Positions 10,190 through 20,329 of a stretch of 64,000 nt of DNA are shown in pieces. The stretch is from NCBI GenBank assembly GCA_022606425.2, contig JAHDVF020000046.1, forward strand, positions 186,001 to 250,000, read 5' to 3'. The notes under the pieces were generated by a model. It saw only the letters and a program-made list of their open reading frames with translations. It made no database searches and had not been told where the DNA came from. The stretch's first letter is position 1; each line of letters opens with the position of its first letter. The position numbers and the translations under genes are program-made. Source of the DNA: Lepidostoma basale. Lineage: Eukaryota > Arthropoda > Insecta > Trichoptera > Lepidostomatidae.

Positions 10190-10620
10190 TTATTATTAAA
10201 ACAAACAAGCAAACCATCACGCCGTTTCCCCGCAGGGGTAGGCAGAGAGAATGGACCGCCACACTACTCTATCCTGACAAACCTCTATAGCTTCCTCCAC
10301 ATTCATACAACGAGTCATACACGCACGTCGATTCCTCTGACTTCTAACATGACCAACCTTTAAAAATTTATTAATTTGGTCATGCCATGTTTTCCTCGGT
10401 CTGCCTCGACTTCGTACCCCATTTACATCATTAACGTATACTTCCTTAACCATTCTTTCTCCTTCCATGCGTTCCATATGACCGAACCATCGCAGCGATC
10501 CTTTCATAATTTTGTTCATAATACCTTATTCCGCTCTACATTCCTTTCTTATATCAGCATTTAAGATTCTGTAGTGTATCGTTCTACTACACATACGTCT
10601 TAGGAACCTCATCTCCACTC
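10190..10620 (-). mobile_element. RTE-A' LINE 3' fragment
   Basis: Minus-strand C-terminus with MNKIMKGSLRWFGHMERMEGE, VYVNDVNGVRSRGRPRKTW, FLKVGHVRSQRNRRAC and SILSAYPCGETA. Uninterrupted for 100 codons (10217-10519), so among the better preserved A' copies. Confidence 0.88.
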
Positions 10621-10765
10621 ATCTCATACCACACATTATTACACACCACTCCACTCATGTCATACCCTTCACTCCACTCATCTCATATTACATTCCACAC
10701 ATTACCACACATCCGTCTTAGGTACCTCATCTCCACTCATCTCATACCTCACATTATTATTAAAA
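10600..10765. repeat. Minisatellite ctccactcatctcatac
   Basis: Imperfect tandem repeats of ctccactcatctcatac and cacacattattacac units. They appear to have expanded from the RTE-A' sequence cttaggaacctcatct at the edge of the preceding copy, which is repeated at 10713. Confidence 0.75.
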
Positions 10766-10824
10766 ATGATATTTATATTAACTCTACAAGATATTTAAGT
10801 AAAATCGTTAATTTAAGCAAACAA

Positions 10825-10935
10825 ATTAAACATAACGCCATTTCCCCGAAGGGGTAGGTAGAGAGAATGGACCTCACTAATCGATCCTAACACACGTCTC
10901 TATATTCCTCCACATTCATACAGCGAGTTTCATAA
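10825..10935 (-). mobile_element. RTE-A' terminal fragment
   Basis: ataacgccatttccccgaag, ggggtaggtagagagaatgg and attcctccacattcatacag identify the last 110 bases of an A' copy. Confidence 0.75.
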
Positions 10936-11398
10936 TGCAAAACATCAGGGTAAAATACAAAATAATTTTGGCTTATTAATCAAAGCGCCGTATTTGATGA
11001 AGAAATCTCCTCGAATGTGCTTCTGATGAATGTTTTGTAAATAAATCCACCTGTTTTTGTCAAATCACGTTCGCAAGTGTTTTAAATAGACATTCTTTTA
11101 TCAAATACAAAAACGGTCTGATCCGTGAAGCCCTCTAGAATGTCAAAGGGACTTTAAGGACATTTCTAGTAGTTGGAATTTTTCCGTTTACAAGGGATGT
11201 TTTCGTTGATCCCTGCAGCGCTCCCGGGGGAGCGGTGAAACAGGAAACGGATATCCGAGCGCGGGGGGTCTTCCGCACTTCCGGACCAATCTCCTAGACT
11301 AAATCTATGGACTTTTAGTTTCAAAACAAAAAGAAATTTTATCTAGACAACATTTTTACAGTTTTTATAATACTGATTTTAAACCGAATTTTTTACAT
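10936..11398. other. No gene seen
   Basis: Spacer with a GC-richer patch at 11210-11300; no supported ORF on either strand. Confidence 0.5.
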
Positions 11399-11515
11399 GA
11401 ATAACACTGTTTTTTTCCCTTTTTAGCTTATTACATTTTTATAGCCCTGTTTTTCCCCTAATCAATTTCACATTTTTAATAACACTGTATTTTCCCTTTT
11501 TAGTTTAATAAAGAT
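11399..11515 (+). repeat. Tandem aataacactgtttttccc repeats
   Basis: Two to three imperfect units of about 55 bases containing ataacactgtttt..cccttttta. More units lie at 12590-12665, so the fold-back MITE and LINE-F copy between them appear inserted within one array. Confidence 0.65.
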
Positions 11516-11575
11516 AATCAAATGATTTTACTGAAATCTCTTGATGGAAGTTCATTTTAAATAATAATTCAATTA

Positions 11576-11740
11576 AACGATGTTTTTTTAACTACTTCCA
11601 CCTTTGTCTTTATTTCAACAGCGGCCGGTTTTGCCAGGCTCGCTGGCATCGACAGACCAGTCTGTCGATGCCAGCGAGCCTGGCGAAACCGGTCGCTGTC
11701 GACATAAAGACATAAGTGGAAATAGTTAAAAAACATCGTT
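11576..11740. mobile_element. Fold-back MITE, complete, TTA target duplication
   Basis: About 165 bases form an almost perfect palindrome: AACGATGTTTTTTTAACTAC to GCGAGCCTGGCG and back, with the centre near 11661. It is flanked by TTA at 11573-11575 and 11741-11743. A 3-base TWA duplication is typical of PIF/Harbinger-type elements. No coding capacity. Confidence 0.85.
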
Positions 11741-11751
11741 TTAGTTTAATA

Positions 11752-12571
11752 ATCAAATCAAATCAAATCAGTTTATTTCATCAACAGACATTACAAAATT
11801 TATTTTTAAGGCATCTATTGAGAACAGGTAAAATAATATATTATGTATAGTATACTACCAGAAACGCATAAGAGATGGTTCAACATTAGGAAGACAGGAT
11901 ACTCTCCAGAATTAAGAGTATTTGCTTCTGAACGTACTTTCACTAACATGAAAGACGTCGATCTCCGAGGAGACCGCGTTCAGCAGACTAATTGCTCTTC
12001 CCACCGGTGTCACCAGAGGCAGATTGGTTCTGGCGGCCGGTAGGTAAAACAATCTGTGCTGTCGCTGTCGGAGATATCTATCGGGGACAAAAAGCCGAAC
12101 ACCCTCCAGTACGGCCGAGTTCTCGAAGTATCCCCTAATTAATCTAAAGAAATGGATAATTAGATGTCCATCTCTTCGAAGCTGTAGAGAATTGGTTCCG
12201 AGCATTCCCAAAAGAAATGCCGTGGGATAGAGCCAAGGATAGCTACCATACTCCCTCATGTAGAGATACCTCAGAAATTTTTTCTGAACCCTCTCCAGCA
12301 TAATGGAATATCTCGCCTCGTGAGGACTCCATATCACAGAACCACTTTCGAGTCTGCTCCGAACCAATGCGTTGTAAAGGACTCTGAGCACATTGGGATC
12401 CCTGAAAACTCTGCCGGTCCGGACGATGAAGCCCAACATCTTCAGTGCAGTGCCACAAATCATCTCAACATGCGCACGAAAAGTCAGCCTACTCTCATAG
12501 ATGATCCCGAGATCTCTCATCGTAGATACATGTGCTAGTTGCTGGTTGTTCATTGTGTATCTATAATACAT
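11752..12571 (-). mobile_element. LINE-F copy, 5' truncated
   Basis: The minus-strand ORF (about 219 codons) matches the C-terminal third of the ORF at 55691: STMRDLGIIYESRLTF, KMLGFIVRTGRVFRDPNVLRVLYNALVRSRLE, ERVQKKFLRYLYMREYGSYPWLYPT and PDRYLRQRQHRLFYLP. The tail at the low-coordinate end is repeated aatca. It differs clearly from the 55.7-kb copy, so it is a sister subfamily. Confidence 0.9.
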
Positions 12572-13079
12572 AATAATACATAATATTTTTTTATATTACT
12601 GTTTTTCCACTTTTCAGTTTAATATATTTAAATAACACTGTTTTTTTTCCTTTTTAGTTTTAATTTTCTAGTGTTTCGAGGGTTTTTTATTTCTTCATCG
12701 GCGGTAACGATATAATCTGAGTGACGATAATGATATAATCTGAGTTTAAAAGATCTTCCCGATGTTGAAGGTGTAAAACATTCGAAACGTGTCTAGAAAA
12801 TTAAACTCAAATTTGGAAAAAAATATGTTTTATTTTTTGCATATTTTTTTGTTACTAACAGTATTTTTCTATTTTCTTTGTTTCATATAAACCACTCAGC
12901 ACATTTGTAATAAGCAGCTTTAAATTTTTTTATTACTCTTAATGATCTAAGTTATGTGCGAAACCAGTCAGCTCTTAATAAAATAAATCAATAATATAAA
13001 GAATCATAAATTTTCATCTCCTAATATTGGATCTTACAGAAACGTTTTTTTCTTCTATGAAAACTTTAAAAAATATCTT
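12572..13079. other. Spacer with repeat scraps
   Basis: 12590-12665 are ataacactgtttttt repeat units. 12750-12830 (cgatgttgaaggtgtaaaacattcgaaacgtgtc) resembles a Penelope-type tail. The rest is AT-rich without a gene. Confidence 0.4.
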
Positions 13080-13160
13080 AACTAACCATCGCCACTTTGT
13101 ATTCATACATCGTGCCATGCACGTACATCATTTTTTCCGACTTAATGTCAAATATTTAAA
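13080..13160 (-). mobile_element. RTE-A scrap
   Basis: aactaaccatc, then attcatacatcgtgccatgcacg and ttccgactt, in RTE-A minus-strand order with a deletion. Confidence 0.6.
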
Positions 13161-13166
13161 AACAAA

Positions 13167-13560
13167 TTCTTCTTTCTCTTTTAATAGATTTGTGAATCTG
13201 TTTTTATGGCGTCGAGGTCTCCTGGGACACAGAACTCCAACTGTCTCGCCATCTCTTCGCAGGTCTTCCGGGTTGGCGAGTTCCCATTGGCACTTGCTTG
13301 GGGGAGTCTATCGTCGCTCATTCGTTCTATGTGGTCGCGCTAGAAGCGTCTTCTTTTCCTGTCCCATCTGAAAATATCTTCGGTATCGCAGGTCTCCCGT
13401 ATTACTGTGTTTCTGATTCTGTCCCTCAGTGTTTTGCCCAGAATAGCGCGGAGTGTCTTCATTTCGGCGGTTAGTAATAGTGCTTTGGTTCTATTTGTGT
13501 CAGCCCTCGATTCTATACCATAAGTCATTGTGGGTCTGACACATGTCTTTGATAATATAT
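13167..13560 (-). mobile_element. RTE-B LINE 3' fragment
   Basis: The minus strand reads MTYGIESRADTNRTKALLLTAEMKTLRAILGKTLRDRIRNTVIRETCDTEDIFRWDRKRRRF, then GRPEDLRRDG-like sequence and a GAA tail at the low end. Same layout as 43520-43910. Confidence 0.85.
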
Positions 13561-13614
13561 AAACTTTTCTTTGAGTCTTACTTTTCTTTGAATTGAATGA
13601 AAAAAAATCTTACA

Positions 13615-14275
13615 ACAACAGCAACAACAAACCATCACGCCGTTTCCCCGCAGGGGTAGGCAGAGAGAATGGACCGCCACACTACTCTATCCTGGCACAC
13701 CTCTCTAGCTTCCTCCACATTCATACATCGAGTCATACACGCACGTCGATTCTTCCGGCTTCTGACATGACCAACCTTTAATATTTGATTAATTTGGTCA
13801 TGCCATGTTTTCCTCAGTCTACCTCAACTCCTTACTCCATTTACATTGTTAACGTATACTTTTTTAACCATTCTTTCTTCACCACCTTCCTTTCATAAAT
13901 TTGTTCATAATACCTTTTTTCGCTCTACATTCCTTCCTAATATCAGCATTTGAGATTCTGTCGTACATCGTTCTACGATACATACGTCTTAGGGACCTCA
14001 TCTCTACCGCATTTATTCTGCTCTCATCTTTCTTCTGCCAGTTCCATGCTCCGCTTCCATACATAAGGGTTGGAACTAGAACACCAGTGTGAAGGTCATT
14101 TTCGCTTTCATTGATAAATTCTTGCTTCCAATAACTACTTTTAAAGCTCCATTCACTTTGTTACCCGCACCAACCGTCCTTTCAATAACACTGTCCGTTC
14201 GGCCATCCGCTGTGAACATGCTACCTAAATACACAAATTCCCTCACCTGCCCTTTGAAAAGAAATCTTTGATAAT
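13615..14275 (-). mobile_element. RTE-A' LINE 3' fragment
   Basis: Minus strand: FVYLGSMFTADGRTDSVIERTVGAGNKVNGALKVVIGSKNLSMKAKM, MYGSGAWNWQKKDESRINAVEMRSLRRMYRRTMYDRISNADIRKECRAK. Tail aacaacagcaacaacaaacc at 13612-13632. Confidence 0.88.
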
Positions 14276-14559
14276 ACATAAACTTTTATATGAAATTTTT
14301 CATTGCTTGCTCAAGTCGTGCTTATATATCGTAATTATCAGTTTACCCTTCACAAAATATTACTAAGTAACACTTGTATCGTGACATCGTTAACCGTTAT
14401 GTTAATGAAAGTGTTCGACGCTCGGACTGTTACTCGAGTACTGTTAACCTTTATGTTAATGAACCCGTTCCGAATCCCTCGGCGTAGACGCCGTGTAGAA
14501 CACGCCATCTGTTGGCCATTTGGGCGAATGCTGAACGCGGCTACATTATGACATTAGTG

Positions 14560-14665
14560 GACAGCGGTTATATATTGGACGTGTTTATGATTTGGATGTG
14601 TTCATATATTGGACGTGTTCATATATTGTACGTCTTCATATATCGGACGTGTTCGTATTATTATT
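14560..14665 (+). repeat. 17-bp tandem repeat (ttcatatattggacgtg)
   Basis: Four to six imperfect units of gttcatatattggacgt. Further units sit at 15088-15140, on the other side of a MITE-like block. Confidence 0.75.
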
Positions 14666-14744
14666 ATTATTATTTATGATGATTTATATGTGCGCCATTT
14701 TATAAAATCAATTACAACAGTTTCGTTTACAACAAATGTAAACA

Positions 14745-15000
14745 AGCTTCCAACAGGGGTCACCTTGGTGGGAAACTTGTGGAGCCTACGGTTGGTGTTT
14801 GCGTCCACACTGGTTTACAACAAGACTCCCACCTCATACAACGGCGGCATCCACATGCGGTTTACAACGCGCGTCCATCCACAGAGATTGTTGAAGGTCA
14901 AACGAATTTTTGTTGCAAACAAGTGTTAACACTGTTGTAAACCGCCAGTGGAGACCGATGTGGAGGGCTTGTTTACAACAGTCTGGCAGGGGTTTTACTA
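14745..15000. mobile_element. MITE related to the 20.4-kb fold-back
   Basis: 14935-14995 (gttgtaaaccgcc, gtggagaccgatgtggagg, cttgtttacaacagtctggc) matches one arm of the 20415-20614 element. The left part has shuffled caagcttcc/gtttacaac motifs in the opposite sense, so this is probably a decayed fold-back. Confidence 0.55.
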
Positions 15001-15139
15001 CAAGGATGCACTAGGGAAAGACAGACCGAACACTGCAGTCCTTAGTAGTTTCTTAAATTTAACGTCACTATCCTCGTACTTAATAAGACATGTTCATATA
15101 CTGGACGTTTTCATACATTAGACTTATTCATATATTGGA

Positions 15140-15545
15140 TCTTCTTCTTCTTCCTCTTAGTTTAGGTCGTTTGACCTGTTTGTGTCGGTGGGCTGTCCTG
15201 GAATGATGATGTTCAGCCATCTCTCCATCTCTTCGGCGGCCTTCCTGATAATCTCTTGCTGCTTGGATTTTAATTTTTAACAATTTTTGCGATTCTTGTA
15301 TTCTCCATGCTGTCCACTTGGTCTCTCCAAAAGCGCCTTATGCTTCTTCCCCATCTCACTTTGTCCTCAACACCACAGACAGACCTTATCGTTTAATTTC
15401 TGATCCGATCTCTGAGGGTTTTGCCTGCGATGGAGCGTAGGGTTCACATTTCTGCTACTCTAAGAAGGTTCTTAGTTCTATTGGTATCGGCTCTGACCTC
15501 TATTCCATACGTCATGATGGGGCGAACGCATGCCTTATAGTGTCA
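15140..15545 (-). mobile_element. RTE-B LINE 3' fragment
   Basis: The minus strand reads CVRPIMTYGIEVRADTNRTKNLLRVAEM..GKTLRDRIRN, then RRFWRDQVDSMENTRI and RPPKRWRDG, with cttcttcttcttcctctt tail at 15140. Nearly the same as 7450-7690 and 43520-43910 but with stops. Confidence 0.82.
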
Positions 15546-16065
15546 AAACAAAACTGTACAAAAATCTATTGATACACACGCTAAAGGAGCATGACGCAAA
15601 TACGCGTCCTAAGCGTGACTACAAAATTTACTTTGACGCGGATATGCGTCATCAGCACTCAACGGGTTAAAAAAACAAACGCCTTTGTAATGAAGTAATC
15701 GGGTCAAACAAACGTGTTTATAAATAATGTAATTCCATTTTCAAATTTTATGATCCGTCTTATACCTTAAATTAAAACAAACACCTAAATTTCCCACAAG
15801 TTCAAATAAATTTTACGATTAAAGTTCGCTCCCTTAGCAAAATTACGATTTAATGAAACAATTAAAAACTTTTCGTTCAGAAAATAAATTTGAGCGGCAA
15901 TATAAATACGTTAGAGGGATTTGAATAAATTGGAATGAGCCAAAATGTCGATATTTATCACTAAACTTGTAAACTTATATAAATTTCAGGGGGTTTATTA
16001 AAAATATATCATTTATACAGGGTGATTAATAATGTTTGAATAAATTGAATAAATATAGTTATACT
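15546..16065. other. AT-rich spacer
   Basis: No gene. A short imperfect inverted motif (atgacgcaaatacgcgtc / gacgcggatatgcgtcat) lies at 15591-15655 and may be a MITE scrap. Confidence 0.45.
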
Positions 16066-16067
16066 TT

Positions 16068-16560
16068 GCAATGACAATGTCAACTTAAAACTAAGACAGA
16101 GGATGTTAAAGTGTTATGTGTGATCTGTTCTGTTATATGGGTGTGAGACATGGACATTAAAAGTAAATACAATGAACCGGTTAGAGGCATTTGAAATGCG
16201 GCTTCACCGAAGATTCTTCAGGATCCCATGGACAGACAGAGTGACGAACACAGAAGTCCTGAATCGTGTAGGAGTAAATAGAGAGCTGCTGACATTAATC
16301 AAAGTCCGCAAGATAGCATATCTGGGTCACGTTCTCCGAGGAGAAAAGTATCGCCTGCTGCATCTAATATTGAAGGGAAAAATAGAGGGCCGCAGGGGGG
16401 CAGGGAGAAGGCAGATATCCTGGCTGCGCAATGTGAGGGAATGGACGGGAATCACAACTGTGGAGGAGCTATTCCGGACAGCGCAGGAAAGGGAAGAGTT
16501 TACCAGAGTGATCGCCAACGTCGGGGGGACCTGACCGGGCACTTTAAGAAGAAGAAGATA
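16068..16560 (+). mobile_element. RTE-C LINE 3' end, well preserved
   Basis: NDNVNLKLRQRMLKCYVI, LLYGCETWTLKVNTMNRLEAFEMRLHRRFFRIPWTDRVTNTEVLNRVGVNRELLT and IKVRKIAYLGHVLRGEKYRL to VIANVGGT with TGA at 16532-16534, then a GAA tail. 120 codons are open from the internal Met at 16172. Confidence 0.9.
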
Positions 16561-17371
16561 CTTTGTATTACAACACTTTTTATTTTCACTGAACTCAGAC
16601 ATGTTTCGGTTACAATGTATACAATTTTAACAATCAAATAAAACAGAGCGGTCACTTATATACTAAATGGAGATCGAGTTATATATAAAAATGGAAGGGG
16701 TATAATTAGGATTGAGGAGAAGGGAGATGTAACGGGAAAATTTCGAGTGGCACCACGTACTCCGCCAAACAAAGTGGTCTCACGCAGGATGCTATCTCCT
16801 ACCATAACTCCATCCAGGCACTGCTCCTCTTATCTTCTCCACGGAAACAGACTTTTTTATAAATACAATCCCAACCCTTAACTGATCTTCCATTCCTTGA
16901 CAATAATGAAATACTTTATCATAAACCCTAAATCCCCCCTCGCCCTCTTTCAGAGGGACACTCCGGGCCATACATTTAGCCCATCATAAAACAACTACCA
17001 AATCACATTGCAACAATGTTTCCTACAGACGTAAGAGGAATATCCATTAGAGCTGAACCTAGGTAAGCCAGAAGATACAAGTCCAAGTCTATAATTAGGA
17101 TTGAGGAGAGGGGAAATGTAACGGGAACATATCGAGCATGGAAATTGAATTTAAATTTAATTAGATATGTATTTAATATTTTCATTACTTTTGGTGGCTT
17201 TTTTAATTTCTAAAAGGTTTAAAGTTAGGTTTTTATTATTTATATGCAAAAATTTATAAAAATTCAATTTGTAGACCCCCGACTGAATGAATTTATTTTC
17301 ATTATTTTTATTATTAATTATGAGTGAAACATGTCTGAGCTCAGTGAAAATAAAAAGTCTTGTAACACAAG
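16561..17371. repeat. Inverted Penelope-like ends with internal direct repeat
   Basis: acttttattttcactgaactcagacatgtttcgg at 16576-16610 is answered in reverse at 17318-17360. Inside, attaggattgaggagaaggg and gtaacgggaa..ttcgag occur at 16705-16745 and again at 17093-17138. No ORF. The 'gacatgtttcgg' motif is shared with Penelope-like tails elsewhere here. Confidence 0.6.
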
Positions 17372-17543
17372 ATGGTTTTGGACACATGGAAAGAATGAGT
17401 GAAAACAGAATGGTAAAGAAGGTTTATGTAAACGGCGTAAACGGAGCTAGAAATAGAGAAAGGCCGAGAAAAACGTGGCACGATCAAATCAATCAAATAT
17501 TGAATGTCGGTCACGTGAGGAGTCGGAGAAATCAACCGGTTCA
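17372..17543 (+). mobile_element. RTE-A fragment
   Basis: DGFGHMERMSENRMVKKVYVNGVNGARNRERPRKTWHDQINQILNVGHVRSRRNQ, cut off before the 3' end. Confidence 0.8.
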
Positions 17544-17625
17544 TAATATTCACTTTTAGAGTCCAGGTTTCGCAGCCATATAGTAGAACAGACCATATAA
17601 TTATAACATTCAATCATTCTTTGTC
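17544..17625 (-). mobile_element. RTE-C scrap
   Basis: The minus strand reads WSVLLYGCETWTLKVNIMNR, the RTE-C motif, joined directly to the preceding RTE-A copy. Confidence 0.7.
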
Positions 17626-17639
17626 GGAGTTTTATCCAT

Positions 17640-17830
17640 TACCACATTAATTCATTCTTTCTATCATTATTAATTAGTTACCATTAATTTTTATTTATTA
17701 ATCGTTAATTATTGTTTATTAATTATTAATTATTAATCATTACAAATTAAATTTGAATCGTTATTATTAATAATGAATGGACAAATTATTAATTGTCAAT
17801 AATTTATTATTAATGATTTAATATGGAGTT
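17640..17830. repeat. ATTAATT-rich low complexity
   Basis: Dense ttaatt/attaat repeats such as taattattaattattaatcatt; no gene. Confidence 0.75.
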
Positions 17831-17872
17831 TTACATCATTGTTCAAGAAACAATAAATATTACATATAGTAT
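17825..17872 (+). repeat. R8 dispersed repeat end
   Basis: gagttttacatcattgttc then aagaaacaataaatatta. The same end motif recurs near 23212, 27095(-), 28420(-), 35340, 40845 and, diverged, 60660. Confidence 0.65.
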
Positions 17873-18320
17873 TTCCTCCCAAACAATGGATAATCTAATC
17901 AATACCAATACTTGTCTTATATACCGAAAATTTATAAACAACCAGAGACTTAAATATAAAAACGGTTTTTGAATTATTCATACGAATGTGTCTTCCCTCT
18001 TCTGCCTGCGAAGTCTAAGGGGTAGTCGCCTACCCGAAAAGCTTGTAAACACATGGGTATACCTCGAGAGACTTATAAGTTTTGCATTTTACTGTTTGAA
18101 AGTTCACTTGATATTTTCCTGGATAAACCTTTAACTAGTTTCGGGTTCGAAAAGGGATAACCTTCCACAAAACACTGGATTATTCTCAACCAATTTGTTT
18201 CGAACTAGTATAAATGTATGTGTTTTTGTGTCATTTTGGAATTAATTCATATGCGGCTGCGTTTAGTAAGAATGTTTTTTCGGCAATTTTAAAAACTCTG
18301 TTCGTACTGTTACTACCTAA
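17873..18320. other. No gene seen
   Basis: AT-rich spacer; nothing supportable. Confidence 0.5.
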
Positions 18321-18324
18321 CTAA

Positions 18325-18500
18325 ACTATCTAACCATCACGCCGTCTCCCCGAAAGGGTAGGCAGAAAGAATGGACTGTCACACTTTAACCGATGCGGCA
18401 CTCCATCCTTCTAATTTCGCCCCCGCGAGAGACGCGGTGTGATGGGTTGCTAACCTCATCGTCACCAATAGGTATCCAACGTCCAACGTCCACAAAATAA
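18325..18500 (-). mobile_element. SINE-like element with RTE-A tail, copy 1
   Basis: The last 60 bases match the RTE-A 3' end (taaccatcacgccgtctccc at the low end). The body (caccgcgtctctcgcggggg, acccatcacaccgcg, gaggttagcaacc on the minus strand) is not RTE-A. The same body-tail fusion occurs at 31165(-) and 32393(+). Confidence 0.75.
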
Positions 18501-18659
18501 ATCTACAACAAATTATATAAAATACAATGAATTAAATTAAAATACAAAATAAATAAATTAACACATAATGTTCTTTTAAATGGTGCACTTGTCGTCAGCT
18601 GGACGATCTGGACATTTGTGTTTAATGTTTATTTACTGTTTCTATTTACGTTTAATTTT

Positions 18660-18785
18660 ATTTTGTTATAGAAAAAGGCCTACCGGTTTCGCCCAGGGCT
18701 TTATACAAACTGTATGTATAAAGCCCCGAGGAAGCTTACTTAAGCGAAACCGGTAGACGGTCATTCTAAAAAATAAATCGTACTA
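18660..18785. repeat. Short fold-back repeat
   Basis: ctaccggtttcgc..gggctttatac answered by gtataaagcccc..gcgaaaccggtag around a centre near 18717. Outer ends cttattt/aaataa. Probably a MITE. Confidence 0.65.
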
Positions 18786-19099
18786 CAAAGTTTGGTCTTA
18801 AGTCTCTGCTGTACCTGGCTTGTAGGGAATATAACAGGCTTCCTGAGAGTATTCGAGGCTCTAATAATGTGGCTAACAGCCTAAAGCCGTATTACCTCGG
18901 GCAGTATGTGGAAAGTGTGAATTATTAGTATATTAATGTATCTTGATTTTTATTCTGCTTGCTATAATCTTTTTGTGTTTTAATCATTGTGTGTTCTGTC
19001 ATGAATATGTTGTATATTATAATCATTGTAATTATTCAAAGGCCCAAAATGAGTTTATGATAACTCATGGGGAATACATGCTTTGTTATGTATTTCATA

Positions 19100-19130
<31 letters not shown>

Positions 19131-19135
19131 TAAAT
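18786..19135 (+). mobile_element. LINE C-terminus and 3' UTR, family unclear
   Basis: FGLKSLLYLACREYNRLPES and SLKPYYLGQYVESVNY then TAG near 18928, followed by about 170 bases of AT-rich 3' UTR and an aaataaataaataa tail at 19105. Layout of a jockey/CR1-type LINE end. Confidence 0.6.
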
Positions 19136-19278
19136 AAATGAAAATTGGCTGTATACCAAATACAACAAATAAACTGTTTAATTAATTTTAAATATGTCCA
19201 ACCACCAAGTAATAGCTTCTAATCAAATTAAAATTTTAATCTCGTATTTCTGGAGTATTCAAGTAAAAAGATAAAATA

Positions 19279-19345
19279 GAATAACCCGCAATGGGTGAAA
19301 TCCAGTATTCGTATACAAGTATATGTATACATTCAAAAAAAAATA
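19279..19345 (+). repeat. Direct repeat flanking M1 (left)
   Basis: ataacccgcaatgggtgaaa, then tccagtattcgtatacaagt and atatgtatacattcaaaaaa. A near-copy lies at 19796-19862 on the other side of the M1 element; a shorter one follows M1 at 41119. Confidence 0.85.
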
Positions 19346-19369
19346 TTGTAAACATATCTGGTGTAAGTT

Positions 19370-19795
19370 TGGCATATAGATAGGAGTGACATCTCCAGGC
19401 GACTTCTAAAAATGCGCTAATGGCGGGGTAGCCTTTCACATTGTGTAAAAAAGATGTTCTGCTTAATGCTTAATAAACATAGATCTTCATAGATGGCGTT
19501 AGTATGTAGATTATATAGAGTAATCTTAGAGATTAACATATATAATCAAAAATCTTCATAGATGGCGCATTGAAACTGACATGTGAATTCTGGTGTTGGA
19601 CTTTAACATATATACAACTTCCAAAAAATTGTCAGACATGGTCATAAGAAAGGTGGATTGGGGAATGTTGTAATTACATAAAGCGTGCGCTAAACCCAAC
19701 CAATGACAGGTCATAAGTCCTGTAAACACCTTGATCAACCATATTCAGTTTCCAATTTGCATCTTCGTCTCTATTGAGATACAATTAAATCATGA
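19370..19795 (-). mobile_element. M1 MITE-like element, copy 2
   Basis: ttggcatatagataggagtg, cctttcacattgtg, two catagatggcg motifs (19490 and 19558), aagcgtgcgctaaacccaac, tcataagtcctgtaaacacc and the gagatacaattaa end. Closely matches 25849-26284. The two minus-strand ORFs here are artefacts. Confidence 0.85.
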
Positions 19796-19862
19796 ATTGA
19801 TAACCCGCAATGGGTGAAATCCATTAATCGTATACAAGTATATGTATACATTAAAAAAAATA
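19796..19862 (+). repeat. Direct repeat flanking M1 (right)
   Basis: ataacccgcaatgggtgaaatcc, with tcgtatacaagtatatgtat and acattaaaaaaaa following, duplicates 19279-19345 with a few changes. Confidence 0.85.
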
Positions 19863-20221
19863 GAATAAGAATTTTACTGATTTTTTTCTCTTCTCGGTGT
19901 TTTACTTTATAATAAATAGAACTTGGTTAATTACTCACATCAGGCAATTTTCCTGAGTAATGCAGACTATTACTCATCACATTTCCGCGCGCTGAAAGCC
20001 TTCCCTTGCTAATAACCAGTTGCCAATGGCGGCGGTACTCCGCTGCTAATTAGGTTCGTTTTTGGGTGACTTTGTTATTCGGGAGATCGATTAGTCCTCA
20101 TCTTCGCAAACTCCGATTACGGAATGTGGGAGTGTAAGTCGCGAGCCCAGCTGTTCTGGAATAGGCGGACCCAGTTTATTATATACACTTTGTTAATTTT
20201 ACAATCTTTAGCACTTTTAAT
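19863..20221. other. No gene seen
   Basis: Moderately GC-rich patch at 19980-20160 but no ORF or family match I can support. Confidence 0.45.
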
Positions 20222-20292
20222 TACGGGATGGACACGTTTCTTGGAGGAGGCTAAGACCCATCAAGGGTTGTAGCGCCGGAGAAGAAGAAGAT
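20222..20292 (+). mobile_element. LINE-G-type terminal scrap
   Basis: gaggaggctaagacccatca then agggttgtagcgccgg and a gaagaagaag tail, like the ends at 3280 and 40480. Confidence 0.55.
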
Positions 20293-20329
20293 TTTTAAAT
20301 ACTTTATATAAACAACATGGCAGTGCACA

